A stretch of DNA of 18,649 nt from CAWEHT01 sp963808455 (lineage in GTDB: Bacteria > Chloroflexota > Anaerolineae > CG2-30-64-16): the NCBI GenBank assembly GCA_963808455.1, contig CAWEHT010000040.1, forward strand, positions 1-18,649, written 5' to 3'. Both the position numbers and the translations under genes were made by a program. The notes below the pieces were generated by a model. The model made no database searches and was not told where the DNA came from. It worked only from the letters and a program-made list of their open reading frames with translations. Positions 1 to 7,872 of this stretch are shown here, piece by piece. Each line of letters starts with the position of its first letter. Position 1 is the stretch's first letter.

Positions 1-20
1 CAAGTTCCAGTCATGGCAGG

Positions 21-69
21 AATAAAGGGTGCACCGCAGGTGATGTGGGTTCATGTGCGGCGCGCACCC
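21..69 (-). terminator. Hairpin terminator after ilvE
   Basis: GGGTGC at 27-32 pairs with GCACCC at 64-69, and CCGCA at 34-38 pairs with TGCGG at 56-60, with a small asymmetric bulge between the two stems. Read on the minus strand the hairpin begins at the ilvE stop codon (69-71) and is followed by TTTATT (26-21). This has the shape of a weak intrinsic terminator. The remaining bases 1-20 show nothing recognisable. Confidence 0.45.
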
Positions 70-1137
70 TAAGCGACCGTGAGTGTCCAGCCATACGGGT
101 CGGGCAAGCGGCCATATTGGATGCCCGTAATCGCCTCGAAGAGGCGCTGTGCGACGGGGCCAGGCTCGTTGTCGTTGATCGTGACTGTTGCGCTTTCGTT
201 GCCGAGCTTGCCCACCGGGGCAATGACCGCGGCAGTGCCGATGCCGAAGATTTCGGTGATGAGACCTGAGCGCACGTCCGCGAGCACTTGTTCGAGTTCC
301 AGGCGTTCCTCGCTGGCTGAATACCCCAGGTCTGGGGCGATCTGCAGGCACTGAGGCGCGCGTGATGCCGGGCAGAATGCTTCCGGAGAGCGCCGGGGTA
401 GTGATGTGCTTCCCCTGGTAAACGAAGGCGATATTCATTGCGCCCACTTCCTCGATGTAGCGGCGCTCGATCGCGTCCAACCAGAGTACCTGCTGATAGC
501 CCAGCGCCTTGACCTTTTCAGACATGTACAGGCTGGCGGCGTAATTGCCGCCAGTCTTGACGTCGCCGGTCCCTCCGCGCGCTGCGCGCACCTGGTCACA
601 GCACGCGTAGACCGCAACCGGGCTCAGGCTGCTGCCAAAGTAAGCTCCGACCGGGGAGGCGATGATATAGTGCAGGTAGCTTTCACTGGCATGGACCCCC
701 AGGCCAACATCTGTGGCAATCATGGCCGGGCGAATGTAGAGGGAAGTGCCTTCCTGCGTTGGCACCCATACCTGCTCTTCTTTCACCAGCTCGGCGATTG
801 CCTGGCAATGATCGTCGGGGTCTACCTGCGGCATCGCCATGCGCTGCGCCGAGCGATTGAAACGCAAAGCGTTGTCACGAGGCCGGAACAGATTGATGTG
901 CCCGTCGGGCCGCCGATAGGCCTTGAGCCCCTCGAATATCTCCTGGGCATAATGCAAGACAGCCGTCGCGGGATCTAGCACGAGAGGGCCGTACGCGGCG
1001 ATGCGAGCATCGTGCCATCCCTTGGCGGGTGTGTAGCTTTGGCTGAACATGCGGCCGGAGAAGATGCGGCCAAAGCCAAGCTCCTTGGGCAGGGGCTTGA
1101 GGCTGCCAGGCTGAGGAGGTTCGACTTGAATGTTCAC
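69..1137 (-). CDS. ilvE: Branched-chain amino acid aminotransferase, one frameshift
   Basis: PLP-dependent fold-type IV transaminase that interconverts valine, leucine and isoleucine with their 2-oxo acids, using 2-oxoglutarate/glutamate; cytoplasmic. The GTG start at 1137 is preceded by a GAAAGG ribosome site and gives VNIQVEPPQPGSLKP, the usual N-terminus of the 350-360-residue ilvE_II group. Family motifs are continuous: YGPLVLDPATAVLHYAQEIF, GLKAYRRPDG, LYIRPAMIATD, GGTGDVKTGGNYAASL (PLP lysine about residue 194), IEEVGAMN, then LITEIFGIGTAAVIAPVGKL. The span is 1069 nt, one more than a multiple of three. The frame breaks at 347-348, where one extra C in GTGCCTGCAG separates ITRASV from LQIAPDLGYSASEERLELEQ. 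Removing it restores about 355 residues. The gene is monocistronic, with a promoter near 1199 and a terminator at 21-69. The family call is secure; whether the break is real or a sequencing error cannot be told here. Confidence 0.88.
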
Positions 1138-1198
1138 TGTTGCGCCTTTCTATGGTCGGTGTGTCGTCGGGCCCTGGCAAGGTGGCCGGGCATCTCCA

Positions 1199-1229
1199 AT
1201 TATACTTCAGCGTAGGGGCATTCAGAGAA
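1199..1229 (-). promoter_or_regulatory. Probable ilvE promoter
   Basis: A perfect TATAAT lies on the minus strand at 1204-1199, about 60 nt upstream of the ilvE GTG start. The -35 region (TTCTCT/CTCTGA around 1229-1222) is a poor match, so an activator or weak basal strength is possible. No T-box or leader-peptide structure was seen in the short leader. Confidence 0.5.
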
Positions 1230-1256
1230 CGGGCGTAGAGACCTCAAGCGCGCAAG

Positions 1257-1304
1257 CGGGCAGGGCAGCGCAGCTCTTGACGGAGCTTTGCCCAGCCCTG
1301 CCCG
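1257..1304 (-). terminator. Hairpin between Ig-module gene and ilvE
   Basis: CGGGCAGGGC at 1257-1266 pairs perfectly with GCCCTGCCCG at 1295-1304. An inner AGCTC/GAGCT stem (1272-1276 with 1283-1287) closes a six-base loop. It lies just after the stop of the minus-strand Ig-module gene and before the ilvE promoter, which suits a terminator separating the two units. No T-tract follows, so termination strength is uncertain. Confidence 0.5.
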
Positions 1305-1326
1305 ATGTGGCGATCTCTGCCTGGAA

Positions 1327-2700
1327 CTAGTTCTTGATCGAGAAGTTGACCGGATACTCGCTATAGTTGCTGTCGGTGCGGACGATCCGCAGCCGGAGCA
1401 CATAGGAGCCGTTCGGGTAAGCTTTCGTAGCGAGGGCCTGGCTGAAAGCCCCCGGAGCGAGGCCCAACCCGACGGTGGCGGCGTTGACGGTATTGCCGCC
1501 GGGCAGCAGGTCGAGCTCCCACTTCATGAACTTCGGATCGTTGGCGGTGCCCGTCACCGTGATGACGCCGCTAACGGTCAGGTTGGCGGCCGGCGACGTG
1601 ATGCCGTTGGCGGCCGGCGCCGCGGCGGGCGCCGGAGTAGCCGCTGGGGCCGGCGCCGTCGTGGCAGTCGGCGTGACCACCTTGGTGGCGGCAGCAGCCG
1701 GCGCCGTCGTGGCAGTCGGCGTGACCACCTTGGTGGCGGCGGCAGCCGGCGCCGTCGTGGCGGTCGGCGTGACCACCTTGGTGGCGGCGGCAGCCGGCGC
1801 CGTCGTGGCGGTCGGCGTGACTACCTTAGTGGCGACGGCCGGCGCTGGTGTGGCAGCCGGCGCGGCGCCATTGCTGATGCTGAAGCTAACCGGGTACTCG
1901 CTATAGTTGCTGTCGGTGCGGACGACCCGCAGCCGGAGCACATAGGAGCCGTTCGGGTAAGCATTTGTATTGAGCGCCTGGCTGAAAGCCCCCGGAGCAA
2001 GGCCCAATCCGACGGTGGCGGCGTTGCTGGTATTGCCGCCGGGCAGCAGGTCGAGCTCCCACTTCATGAACTTCGGATCGTTGGCGTTGCCCGTCACCGT
2101 GATGACGCCGCTGGCGGAAGCGTTGGCGATCGGCGACGTGATGCCGTTGGCGGCCGGCGCCATGGCGGGTGCCGGAGTAGCCGCTGGGGCTGGCGCCGTC
2201 GTGGCAGTCGGTGTGACCACTTTGGTGGCGGCGGCAGGTGCCGTCGTGGCGGCCGGCGTGACCACCGTGGTGGCGGCAGCAGGTGCCGTTGTAGCGGCCG
2301 GCAGAGCGCCGTTGGCGAATGTAACTTTGGAGGTAAACTCGCTGTAGTTGCTGTCAGTGCGGACTATGCGCAGACGAAGCAGGTGAGTCCCGTTCGGAAA
2401 CAGCGTCGTGTTAAGCGTCTGGGTGAAAACCCCCTGCGAGAGGCCAAGCGCAACAAAAGCGGGGGCGTTGGCATCGCCATTGGGCAGCAGGTCGAGCTCC
2501 CACTTCAGGAACTTCGGATCGCTCGCGTAGCCCGTGACGTTGATCGTGCCGCTGACGGTGGCGCCGGCGGCCGGACCGGTAATGCCGGGACTGGTCGTGG
2601 GGGTGGCTGCAGCCGCGCCGGCCGCCACGGGCAGGCCAAACAGGGCCGCAACCAGCAGCAAGAGAAACACAAGCTGGACGGCATTACGCCTTGAAGACAT
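1327..2700 (-). CDS. Secreted protein with three Ig-like modules
   Basis: A 457-residue exported protein of unknown function. The ATG at 2700 is preceded by AAGGAGGAAGGA, which fixes the start. Residues 1-30 form a signal peptide (SSRRN, hydrophobic VFLLLLVAALFGLPVAAGA). Three related beta-rich modules follow at about 39-130, 186-278 and 366-457. Each contains a SP(A)N..SGVITVTG opening, DPKFMKWELDLLP in the middle, YPNGSYVLRLR and a closing RTDSNYSEYP. Modules 2 and 3 are nearly identical; module 1 is diverged. They are joined by low-complexity Pro/Ala/Thr linkers (131-185 and 279-365) containing KVVTPTATTAPAAA repeats. I see no catalytic motif, anchor or sortase signal. The architecture suggests an extracellular binding or surface protein, but the ligand is unknown. 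The module resembles Ig-like repeats common in Chloroflexota secreted proteins; that is recognition from memory, not a search. Confidence 0.85.
   Translation of the reverse strand: MSSRRNAVQLVFLLLLVAALFGLPVAAGAAAATPTTSPGITGPAAGATVSGTINVTGYASDPKFLKWELDLLPNGDANAPAFVALGLSQGVFTQTLNTTLFPNGTHLLRLRIVRTDSNYSEFTSKVTFANGALPAATTAPAAATTVVTPAATTAPAAATKVVTPTATTAPAPAATPAPAMAPAANGITSPIANASASGVITVTGNANDPKFMKWELDLLPGGNTSNAATVGLGLAPGAFSQALNTNAYPNGSYVLRLRVVRTDSNYSEYPVSFSISNGAAPAATPAPAVATKVVTPTATTAPAAAATKVVTPTATTAPAAAATKVVTPTATTAPAAAATKVVTPTATTAPAPAATPAPAAAPAANGITSPAANLTVSGVITVTGTANDPKFMKWELDLLPGGNTVNAATVGLGLAPGAFSQALATKAYPNGSYVLRLRIVRTDSNYSEYPVNFSIKN
1330..2170. repeat. 540-bp internal tandem duplication
   Basis: Sequence from about 1330 to 1630 recurs almost base for base at about 1870 to 2170. 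For example, the stretch beginning CAGCCGGAGCACATAGGAGC occurs in both at an exact 540-bp offset. It corresponds to modules 3 and 2 of the Ig-like protein, spaced 180 residues apart. The near identity, including synonymous positions, points to recent duplication or gene conversion. Module 1 (about 2330-2580) is older and diverged. Confidence 0.8.
1651..1842. repeat. 48-bp minisatellite, four copies
   Basis: Units starting CGGCGCCGTCGTGG begin at 1651, 1699, 1747 and 1795, an exact 48-bp period. They encode 16 residues each (TKVVTPTATTAPAAAA) in the linker between modules 2 and 3. Differences between units are single bases. The period is a multiple of three, so copy-number change would keep the reading frame. 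Confidence 0.85.
2190..2300. repeat. 45-bp degenerate linker repeats
   Basis: The linker between modules 1 and 2 holds about two and a half copies of a related unit encoding 15 residues (TTVVTPAATTAPAAA type). The period is 45 bp rather than 48, one alanine codon shorter than in the 1651-1842 array. Confidence 0.65.
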
Positions 2701-2726
2701 TCCTTCCTCCTTGATGGAGAGTGGGG

Positions 2727-2759
2727 GGCGCTGCCAAAGACAATCCCTTGGCAAGCGCC
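2727..2759 (-). promoter_or_regulatory. Leader hairpin before Ig-module gene
   Basis: GGCGCTGCCAA at 2727-2737 pairs with TTGGCAAGCGCC at 2748-2759 with one bulged base and a ten-base loop. It lies in the presumed 5' leader, ending about 16 nt before the AAGGAGG ribosome site of the minus-strand gene. It could stabilise the transcript or influence ribosome access. No known riboswitch is recognised, and I found no convincing sigma-70 promoter upstream of it. Confidence 0.4.
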
Positions 2760-2851
2760 GGGGCTTCCAAACAGTACCACCAAACTAGCACGGTTCTTGC
2801 CCTCATTTTGTAAGCTAGCTTCCAATCATCCTCCGGACGGGAGCAGGGGAT

Positions 2852-2879
2852 TTGACGCGCGTCGGGCTGCCTTTATAAT
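2852..2879 (+). promoter_or_regulatory. Sigma-70 promoter of CBS-ACT gene
   Basis: TTGACG at 2852-2857 and a perfect TATAAT at 2874-2879 are separated by 16 bp. Transcription would start near 2886, giving a leader of about 80 nt before the ATG at 2967. Confidence 0.75.
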
Positions 2880-2966
2880 GCCCTCATGCCTCGCAACGGA
2901 GCGTGCATGGTTGTTTCCCCGCCTTTGCCATGCGCTTCTATCGCGCAGACGAGTTCAGGAGGATAT

Positions 2967-3614
2967 ATGTTCGTAAAGGACCAGATGTCGCCAAACCCGA
3001 TCACCATCACTGCGGATGCCTCGATCGCCGCAGCCCAACGCATGATGAAGGACAACAACATCCGCCACTTGCCTGTGGTCTCCTCATCAGGGGCGTTGCT
3101 GGGCCTGGTTACGCGCACTGTGCTGGAGCAAGTGCACCCCTCCAGGCTGACTACCTTGTCCATTTACGAGTTGTCTTACCAGCTCAAGAAGATAACGGTC
3201 CGCGACGCCATGATCCGCAAAGTGCTGACCGTTACAGAAGACGTGCCGATCGAGCAGGCAGCTCACATTATGTACGCGAACAAGATCGGCTGTCTGCCCG
3301 TCGTTCGGGGTGACCGGCTGGCCGGCATCATTACCGACACCGATCTGATGCGGACCATGTTGGAGCTTTTGGGCGCACGCCAGCCGGGAGTCCGCGTCAC
3401 CTTGAAGATCCCGGATAAGGCGGGCCAGCTATCCAGCATCACCAACGCTATTGGGGCCACACCCGGTGATATTGGGGCAATGGGGACGTTGCCCTCGGAC
3501 GAGGCGTTGAAATGGTGGGTAGTGATGAAGGTCCGGTTCACCGACAAGGAGACTGTGATTGCCGCAATCCAGAGCTTGAAAGAAGTAGAGATCGTAGATG
3601 TACGATCTGAATAG
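2967..3614 (+). CDS. Tandem CBS plus ACT domain protein (AcuB-like)
   Basis: A 215-residue cytoplasmic regulatory protein. The ATG at 2967 has AGGAGG at 2957-2962, which decides this start over an upstream in-frame ATG at 2886 that lies at the expected transcription start. Residues 1-65 form CBS 1 (FVKDQMSPNPITITADAS, IRHLPVVSSSGALLGLVT). Residues 75-130 form CBS 2 (VRDAMIRKVLTVTEDVPIEQ, IGCLPVVRGDRLAGIITDTD). Residues 141-215 match an ACT fold (VRVTLKIPDKAGQLSSITNA). CBS pairs bind adenine nucleotides and ACT domains bind amino acids or similar small molecules, so a metabolite-sensing role is likely. The CBS-ACT order matches the AcuB family, but no acetoin genes lie nearby, so the acuB symbol is not assigned. 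The gene stands alone and converges on the exporter operon. Confidence 0.85.
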   Translation: MFVKDQMSPNPITITADASIAAAQRMMKDNNIRHLPVVSSSGALLGLVTRTVLEQVHPSRLTTLSIYELSYQLKKITVRDAMIRKVLTVTEDVPIEQAAHIMYANKIGCLPVVRGDRLAGIITDTDLMRTMLELLGARQPGVRVTLKIPDKAGQLSSITNAIGATPGDIGAMGTLPSDEALKWWVVMKVRFTDKETVIAAIQSLKEVEIVDVRSE

Positions 3615-3631
3615 GGAAGAGTGAATGGGGA

Positions 3632-3753
3632 GTAGGGAGCAGAGGCCTCGTTTCGTGGTCACCCATGCCCGATTCCATGGGTTCGCAAGATGCAACTCAC
3701 AGACGAGGCCTCCGCCGGATCACTGCGTACGATTTGCCGCGTGCCCTCCCTAC
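3632..3753. repeat. Three nested inverted repeats in convergent gap
   Basis: Three perfect inverted repeats are nested one inside another. GTAGGGAG 3632-3639 pairs with CTCCCTAC 3746-3753. GAGGCCTCGT 3642-3651 pairs with ACGAGGCCTC 3703-3712. ACCCATG 3661-3667 pairs with CATGGGT 3676-3682 around an eight-base loop. The element fills most of the 151-bp gap between two convergent genes. It may act as a bidirectional terminator or be a small palindromic mobile or intergenic repeat. It begins inside a degenerate G-rich repeat at about 3611-3639. Confidence 0.65.
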
Positions 3754-3765
3754 CCCCTCGATGTG

Positions 3766-5013
3766 CTATTCGTAGTGCAAAGCATCTATCGGATTGAGGC
3801 TGGCCGCCCGATAGGCCGGATAGATGCCAAAGAAGAGGCCGACCGCCAGAGCAAAAAGGGTCGCGAGGGCCACTGAATCGAGCCCGACCGTAGCATGCAG
3901 AGGCGTACTCCCCAGGCTGACGTTCGAGAGCAGTCCGGCTGCCCCAGCGCCCAGCGCCACGCCGATGATCCCGCCCATCACGCTCATGATCGTGGCCTCG
4001 GTGAGGAATTGCATCAGCACGTTGCGACGCGTGGCGCCGATGGCCTTGCGGATGCCGATTTCACGCGTGCGCTCGGTCACGGATACCAGCATGATGTTCA
4101 TGATGCCGATGCCGCCCACCAACAGCGAGATGCCGGCCACGCCGCCCAGGAAGAGCGTCAGCACGCCGGTGATCTGGTTGGCGCTGGCCAGCAGGGAATC
4201 CTGGCTCTGAACGGTGAAGTCGTCGTTCCCGCCGCGAATATGGTGGCGCTGCTCCAGGATGGCCGTGATCTGTTGGGTGGCGTTGGTCAACTGGTCTTTG
4301 CTCGTCACCTCCACGTTGACCTGGTCGATGGTGTTGCCGGTGGTCGTGCGACGGCGCTGGAGCCGGGATTGCGCCGTGGTGATCGGCACCAATACCTGGT
4401 CATCCTGGTTGCCAAAGCCGGTGCCGCCCTTGGTCACCAGCACGCCCACCACGCGGAAGTTGTTGTTGTTGATGCGGATATATTGGCCGATGGGGTCCTG
4501 GCCGTTCGTAAAGAGCTCGGCCTCCACGTTGGAGCCTATCACCGCCACCGTCGCCCGGGCCTGGACATTGGCCGCAGTGATGAAGTCGCCTTCCTGCACG
4601 GCGTAGTTGCGGACGGAGCTGTACTGGTCGGTGACCCCGAGCACGCGCGAATTTGTGTTGTTCCCGCCATAGACGACCTGGCCGAAGGAATCAACCTCTG
4701 GCGCCACCGCGGCGATGGCCGGAGCGTTCACCGGGTCGAGCAACGCCTGGGAGTCCTCATAAGTCAACGTTTGAGCCGACCCGGCGGCTGACCGGACGCC
4801 GTTGGTATTGGTAGCACCAGGTGTGACGAAAAGAAGATTGCTGCCCATGCTGTTGATCTGGTTGTCGATGGCCGCCTGGGCGCCGCGCCCGATCCCCATG
4901 AGGGCGATCACCGCTGCCACGCCGATGATGATGCCGAGCATCGTCAGGGCCGACCGCATCTTGTTCGCCGCCAGACTGCGCAGCGCGATGCGGGCACTTT
5001 CCATAAGGTTCAT
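3766..5013 (-). CDS. ABC transporter permease, FtsX/MacB type
   Basis: A 415-residue inner-membrane permease and last gene of a three-gene exporter operon. It starts MNLMESARIALRSLAANKMR, followed by a first membrane segment (about 22-44). A large extracytoplasmic MacB periplasmic-core-like domain covers about 45-280. Three C-terminal segments (about 285-310, 335-360 and 380-405) carry the FtsX motifs VGGIGIMNIMLVSVTERTRE and IGIRKAIGATRRNVLMQFL and the ending PIDALHYE. This is the full MacB permease architecture without a fused ATPase. The ATG overlaps the ATPase stop codon (ATGA), indicating translational coupling. The family exports lipopeptides, antibiotics or protein toxins, or transmits force in envelope processes. 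The substrate cannot be read from the sequence. Confidence 0.9.
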   Translation of the reverse strand: MNLMESARIALRSLAANKMRSALTMLGIIIGVAAVIALMGIGRGAQAAIDNQINSMGSNLLFVTPGATNTNGVRSAAGSAQTLTYEDSQALLDPVNAPAIAAVAPEVDSFGQVVYGGNNTNSRVLGVTDQYSSVRNYAVQEGDFITAANVQARATVAVIGSNVEAELFTNGQDPIGQYIRINNNNFRVVGVLVTKGGTGFGNQDDQVLVPITTAQSRLQRRRTTTGNTIDQVNVEVTSKDQLTNATQQITAILEQRHHIRGGNDDFTVQSQDSLLASANQITGVLTLFLGGVAGISLLVGGIGIMNIMLVSVTERTREIGIRKAIGATRRNVLMQFLTEATIMSVMGGIIGVALGAGAAGLLSNVSLGSTPLHATVGLDSVALATLFALAVGLFFGIYPAYRAASLNPIDALHYE

Positions 5014-5774
5014 GATGCCACCTCGCCTCCTCCTGTAGAGGAAACCTGCTCCACCGATGCCACGAGTTGTACCGGTTGCGCGCCGCTGGCAATGCCATGC
5101 GCGGTCAGTTCGTCGCCAACGATCAATCCGTCCTTGAGATGCACGATACGGTCGCCCTCGACGGCAACATCTGGGTCATGGGTGACCGTGACGATCGTCA
5201 GGCGCTGGCTGTGAAGCTCGTGCAGGATCTGCATGATCTCGGCACCGGCTTTGGAATCCAGGTTGCCCGTCGGCTCATCGGCAAGGATGATGGAGGGGTT
5301 GTTGATGAGCGCACGGGCGATGGCCACTCTCTGCTGTTGGCCGCCGGATAGCTCGTTGGGCCGATGGTTGATGCGGTCGGCCAGCCCAACACGCTCGAGC
5401 GCAGCGACGGCGCGGGCTCGCCGCTCTTTGGCCCCGGCATAGACTAGCGGCAGCTCCACATTGGCAAGGGCGGTGGTGCGCGCCAACAGGTTGAAGGTCT
5501 GGAAGACGAAGCCGATCTTGCGGTTTCGCACGCCGGCGAGTTCGACATCGTCCATGCGTGCTACCTCCTCGCCGTCCAGCCTGTAGGTTCCCGAAGTCGG
5601 TTGGTCCAGGCAGCCGATGATGTTCATCAGCGTCGTCTTGCCCGAGCCCGACGGCCCCATGATCGCGACCCATTCGCCGTCTGCCACCTGCATGCTGACG
5701 CCATTGAGTGCCCGGACTTCGACGTCACCCATGCTATAGACTTTGGTGACATCTTTGATCTCAATTACGTTCAT
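5010..5774 (-). CDS. ABC transporter ATP-binding protein, MacB/LolD type
   Basis: A 254-residue cytoplasmic ATPase that powers the neighbouring permease. Walker A is GPSGSGKTT (about 41-49), the Q-loop is FVFQTFNLL, the signature is LSGGQQQRVAIARAL, Walker B is IILADEPTGNLDS, and the switch histidine is in VTVTHD. The LARTTALANVELPL segment is typical of the MacB/LolD/FtsE branch. The C-terminal 30 residues after VHLKDGLIVGDE extend a little past the usual 225-235-residue length. The ATG at 5774 has GAGGGT about seven nt upstream. The stop overlaps the permease start by four bases, and the adaptor gene ends 74 nt upstream. Confidence 0.93.
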   Translation of the reverse strand: MNVIEIKDVTKVYSMGDVEVRALNGVSMQVADGEWVAIMGPSGSGKTTLMNIIGCLDQPTSGTYRLDGEEVARMDDVELAGVRNRKIGFVFQTFNLLARTTALANVELPLVYAGAKERRARAVAALERVGLADRINHRPNELSGGQQQRVAIARALINNPSIILADEPTGNLDSKAGAEIMQILHELHSQRLTIVTVTHDPDVAVEGDRIVHLKDGLIVGDELTAHGIASGAQPVQLVASVEQVSSTGGGEVAS

Positions 5775-5848
5775 TCTGTACCCTCATCGATCTCGACTCG
5801 CCGGCTGGCCGCGTTCAGCTCATTTCGGCGTCAGCCCCCGGGCTATGC

Positions 5849-7472
5849 TCAGCCTCCACGGAATATCGCCCCGCCCGGACCACCGGGGCCGCGGTTGCTG
5901 CTGGTGCTCGCCGCGGTGGTCGCGGTGAGTACCACCACGTCGCCTTGCTTGAGGCCGCTGGTGATCTCGGTCATCGTATCATTGCTGAGCCCGGTCTTCA
6001 CCGGCACCTGGATCTGCTGGCCCTCGTAGAGGACGGTCACCGTCTTCGTGGTGCCGGTGGTGTGGACGGCGCGGTTGGGCACCAGCAACACGTTGGCGTG
6101 CTGCTGCACGATGACGTTCAGATCCGCCGTCATGCCGGTCTTCACGGTAGACGGTGGGTTGATCAAGCTGATGGTTACCGCATAACTCACCACGCCCGAA
6201 GAGACCGTGCCCGCCGGCACGATCTGGCTGACCTTCCCATTCAGGGTGACGTCTGGCACTGCATCGAGTGTGATCTCCACCGGCTGGCCCACCTTGACGT
6301 TGACGATGTCCGTCTCGGCCATATTGACGACGATTTGCAGGTTGTTGAGGTCGGCGACCTGGATGGCGCCCGAGCCGCTCACGGCAGAAGCCTGACCGGG
6401 CGTCACGTTGACGGCTGCGGTGCCGTCAGATTGCCCCACCGAGATGTTGATGGCCGTCACGGTGGCATTGAATGGCGCGACGACCTCAGCCTCCTGAAGG
6501 TTTAGTGCGTCCTGCTGGACCGTCACTTTGTCCTGTTCGACGGCGACCTCGGCGAGGTCTACGGTAGCCGTGACCGGCCCGGCCAATTCCTTGGCCAGGT
6601 TGTTCTTGGCCGTGTCCAGCGTGGCCTGAGCTGCCTCGATAACGGGTTGCGTCACCTCGGTTTGCAGGTTATCCAGGGTGGCCTCGGCCTGCTGGAGCGT
6701 CGATGCCGCTGAGGCGACGTTCGAGCTCGCGGTGCTGCCGGATGTGGCCGCCAGCTGCTCATAATTCGCCAGCGCGGGTCTGGTAGGCGATCGTGGCCGA
6801 TTGCAGGCTGGCTGCGGCCCCTGACATTCCCACGTTGGCATGAGCGCTTTGCTGGTTGTAAGCTACCTGTGCCTGCTGGAGTGCAGCCAGATCCTTCTGT
6901 AGCGTGGCCTGGGCCGTCGCGAGCGAACTGTTGGGTGCTCCGGCCGACTTGACGGCCGCATCATAGGCCGCCTGGGCGCTGCCCACGGCCGCCTGCGCGG
7001 CGGCAATTTGTGTCGGCAGTGCGCCGGCGGTGGTATTATTGTACGTTGCCTGGGCTGCGTTGACCGTGGAGCGGGCATTGTCGATATCCTGCAGCGTGTA
7101 CGGGACCTTCGCCTCTGTCAGCTTGTCTTCCGCCGATTGCAGGTTCGCCTGGGCAGTGTGCAGCTGGAAGTCCAGGTTACGGGTATCGATTACCGCCAGC
7201 ACCTGGCCCGTCTTCACGTGGTCACCCACCTGCACATTGATCTTTTGGACGATCCCCGACTCGCCGAAACTGAGGGCTACAGCCTCACCCGACGCGACAT
7301 TACCGGATGCGTTCACCGTCGCTGACAGCGTGCCGAGCTGGACCGTAGCCGTTTGCAGGCTGGTACCGGCCGCGTTGGCCGTTGCGCTACCCAACGGTCC
7401 AAAATGCACGAATATTCCGCCGACTACGACCACAATAACCACCAGCACAGCAATACTCGCGTAACGCTTCAT
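5849..7472 (-). CDS. HlyD/MacA-family adaptor protein, one frameshift
   Basis: Membrane-fusion/adaptor subunit of the exporter, about 540 residues once repaired. The ATG at 7472 follows AAAGGAAGGA. Residues 5-27 are a membrane anchor. The first lipoyl half (GIVQKINVQVGDHVKTGQVL) lies near 73-93. A long alanine- and glutamine-rich alpha-hairpin coiled coil follows, then the second lipoyl half (AEVVAPFNATVTAINISVGQ), a beta-barrel (IQVADLNNLQIVVNMAE) and a Gly-rich tail ending AIFRGG. The frame breaks at 6776-6778, where one extra base in ACCCGCG turns TIAYQT-ALANYEQL into a stop 11 nt later. The rest of both halves is intact. The coiled coil is longer than in MacA. It is the first gene of the operon, with a promoter at 7641-7669. 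Confidence 0.85.
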
Positions 7473-7640
7473 ACGGATCCTTCCTTTCGGACATCACTTT
7501 GCCAGCAAACCGGGGCCTCTAGAGCGCCGCGCAGCAAGCTGCAAGGAGTCGGCCACCGGAAAAACACCGGGAGCGCTGGACAAGGGGCAGCCGTTGCGCG
7601 GCAATTCAAGGCTCTGAGACCCCGTATGGTTCGCGATCCA

Positions 7641-7669
7641 AATATACATCAAAGAAGGACGGTGCGCAA
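7641..7669 (-). promoter_or_regulatory. Promoter of adaptor-ABC-permease operon
   Basis: On the minus strand TTGCGC (7669-7664) and TATATT (7646-7641) are separated by 17 bp. The predicted start near 7634 leaves a leader of about 160 nt before the adaptor ATG at 7472. The -10 is good and the -35 keeps TTG only. Confidence 0.6.
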
Positions 7670-7793
7670 AGCTGCAATAGTTAAAGCCCTGTTAAGCGCG
7701 GCGTTAAACCCCTTCGCAAGCTCCGGCAGGGGCTTTGGGAGCCCGCGGCCCGCAAGGCCCGCCGATGACCGGCTGCCTGATGCACGACTGAGT

Positions 7794-7823
7794 TTGACAG
7801 GGTCTCCTTCCTGACGGTATCAT
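7794..7823 (+). promoter_or_regulatory. Sigma-70 promoter of molybdenum hydroxylase genes
   Basis: A consensus TTGACA (7794-7799) and TATCAT (7818-7823) are separated by 18 bp, with a predicted start near 7830. This rules out the in-frame ATG at 7822, which lies inside the -10, and favours the ATG at 7873. Confidence 0.7.
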
Positions 7824-7872
7824 GCCTCGACATCATTGTGAGTTCGCGCACTCTTCAATACCGAGCAAGGCC

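Larger units (their letters stand above)
7473..7872. other. 400-nt divergent intergenic region
   Basis: No coding sequence could be supported here. It holds the two divergent promoters listed separately (7641-7669 minus, 7794-7823 plus) and a roughly 160-nt leader for the exporter operon. A short GGGCT/AGCCC hairpin lies at 7730-7744, and a TTAA-rich patch at 7680-7710 contains a repeated GTTAA. No recognised operator or riboswitch was found. Confidence 0.6.

Noticed and set aside
1651..1842. Regular 48-bp repeats as a CRISPR array
   Set aside because: The units are contiguous without unique spacers and lie inside a reading frame, encoding a 16-residue linker repeat.
1288..2694. Long plus-strand open frame opposite the Ig-module gene
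   Set aside because: Its Arg/Gly-rich repeats are the reverse reading of the Ala/Pro/Thr linker repeats. There is no ribosome site or domain, and the minus-strand protein has a signal peptide and conserved modules.
3895..4791. 298-codon plus-strand open frame opposite the ABC permease
   Set aside because: It is an antisense shadow of a high-GC gene, with His/Asp-rich composition and no motif; the minus strand encodes a complete FtsX/MacB permease.
347..6778. Programmed ribosomal frameshifting in ilvE and the adaptor gene
   Set aside because: The sites lack slippery heptamers and downstream structures, the directions differ between genes, and neither family is known to use frameshifting. Indel error or mutation is simpler.
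7822..7872. Upstream ATG as start of the 2Fe-2S subunit
   Set aside because: It falls inside the predicted -10 element and would add 17 residues with no family similarity; the ATG at 7873 gives the usual N-terminus.
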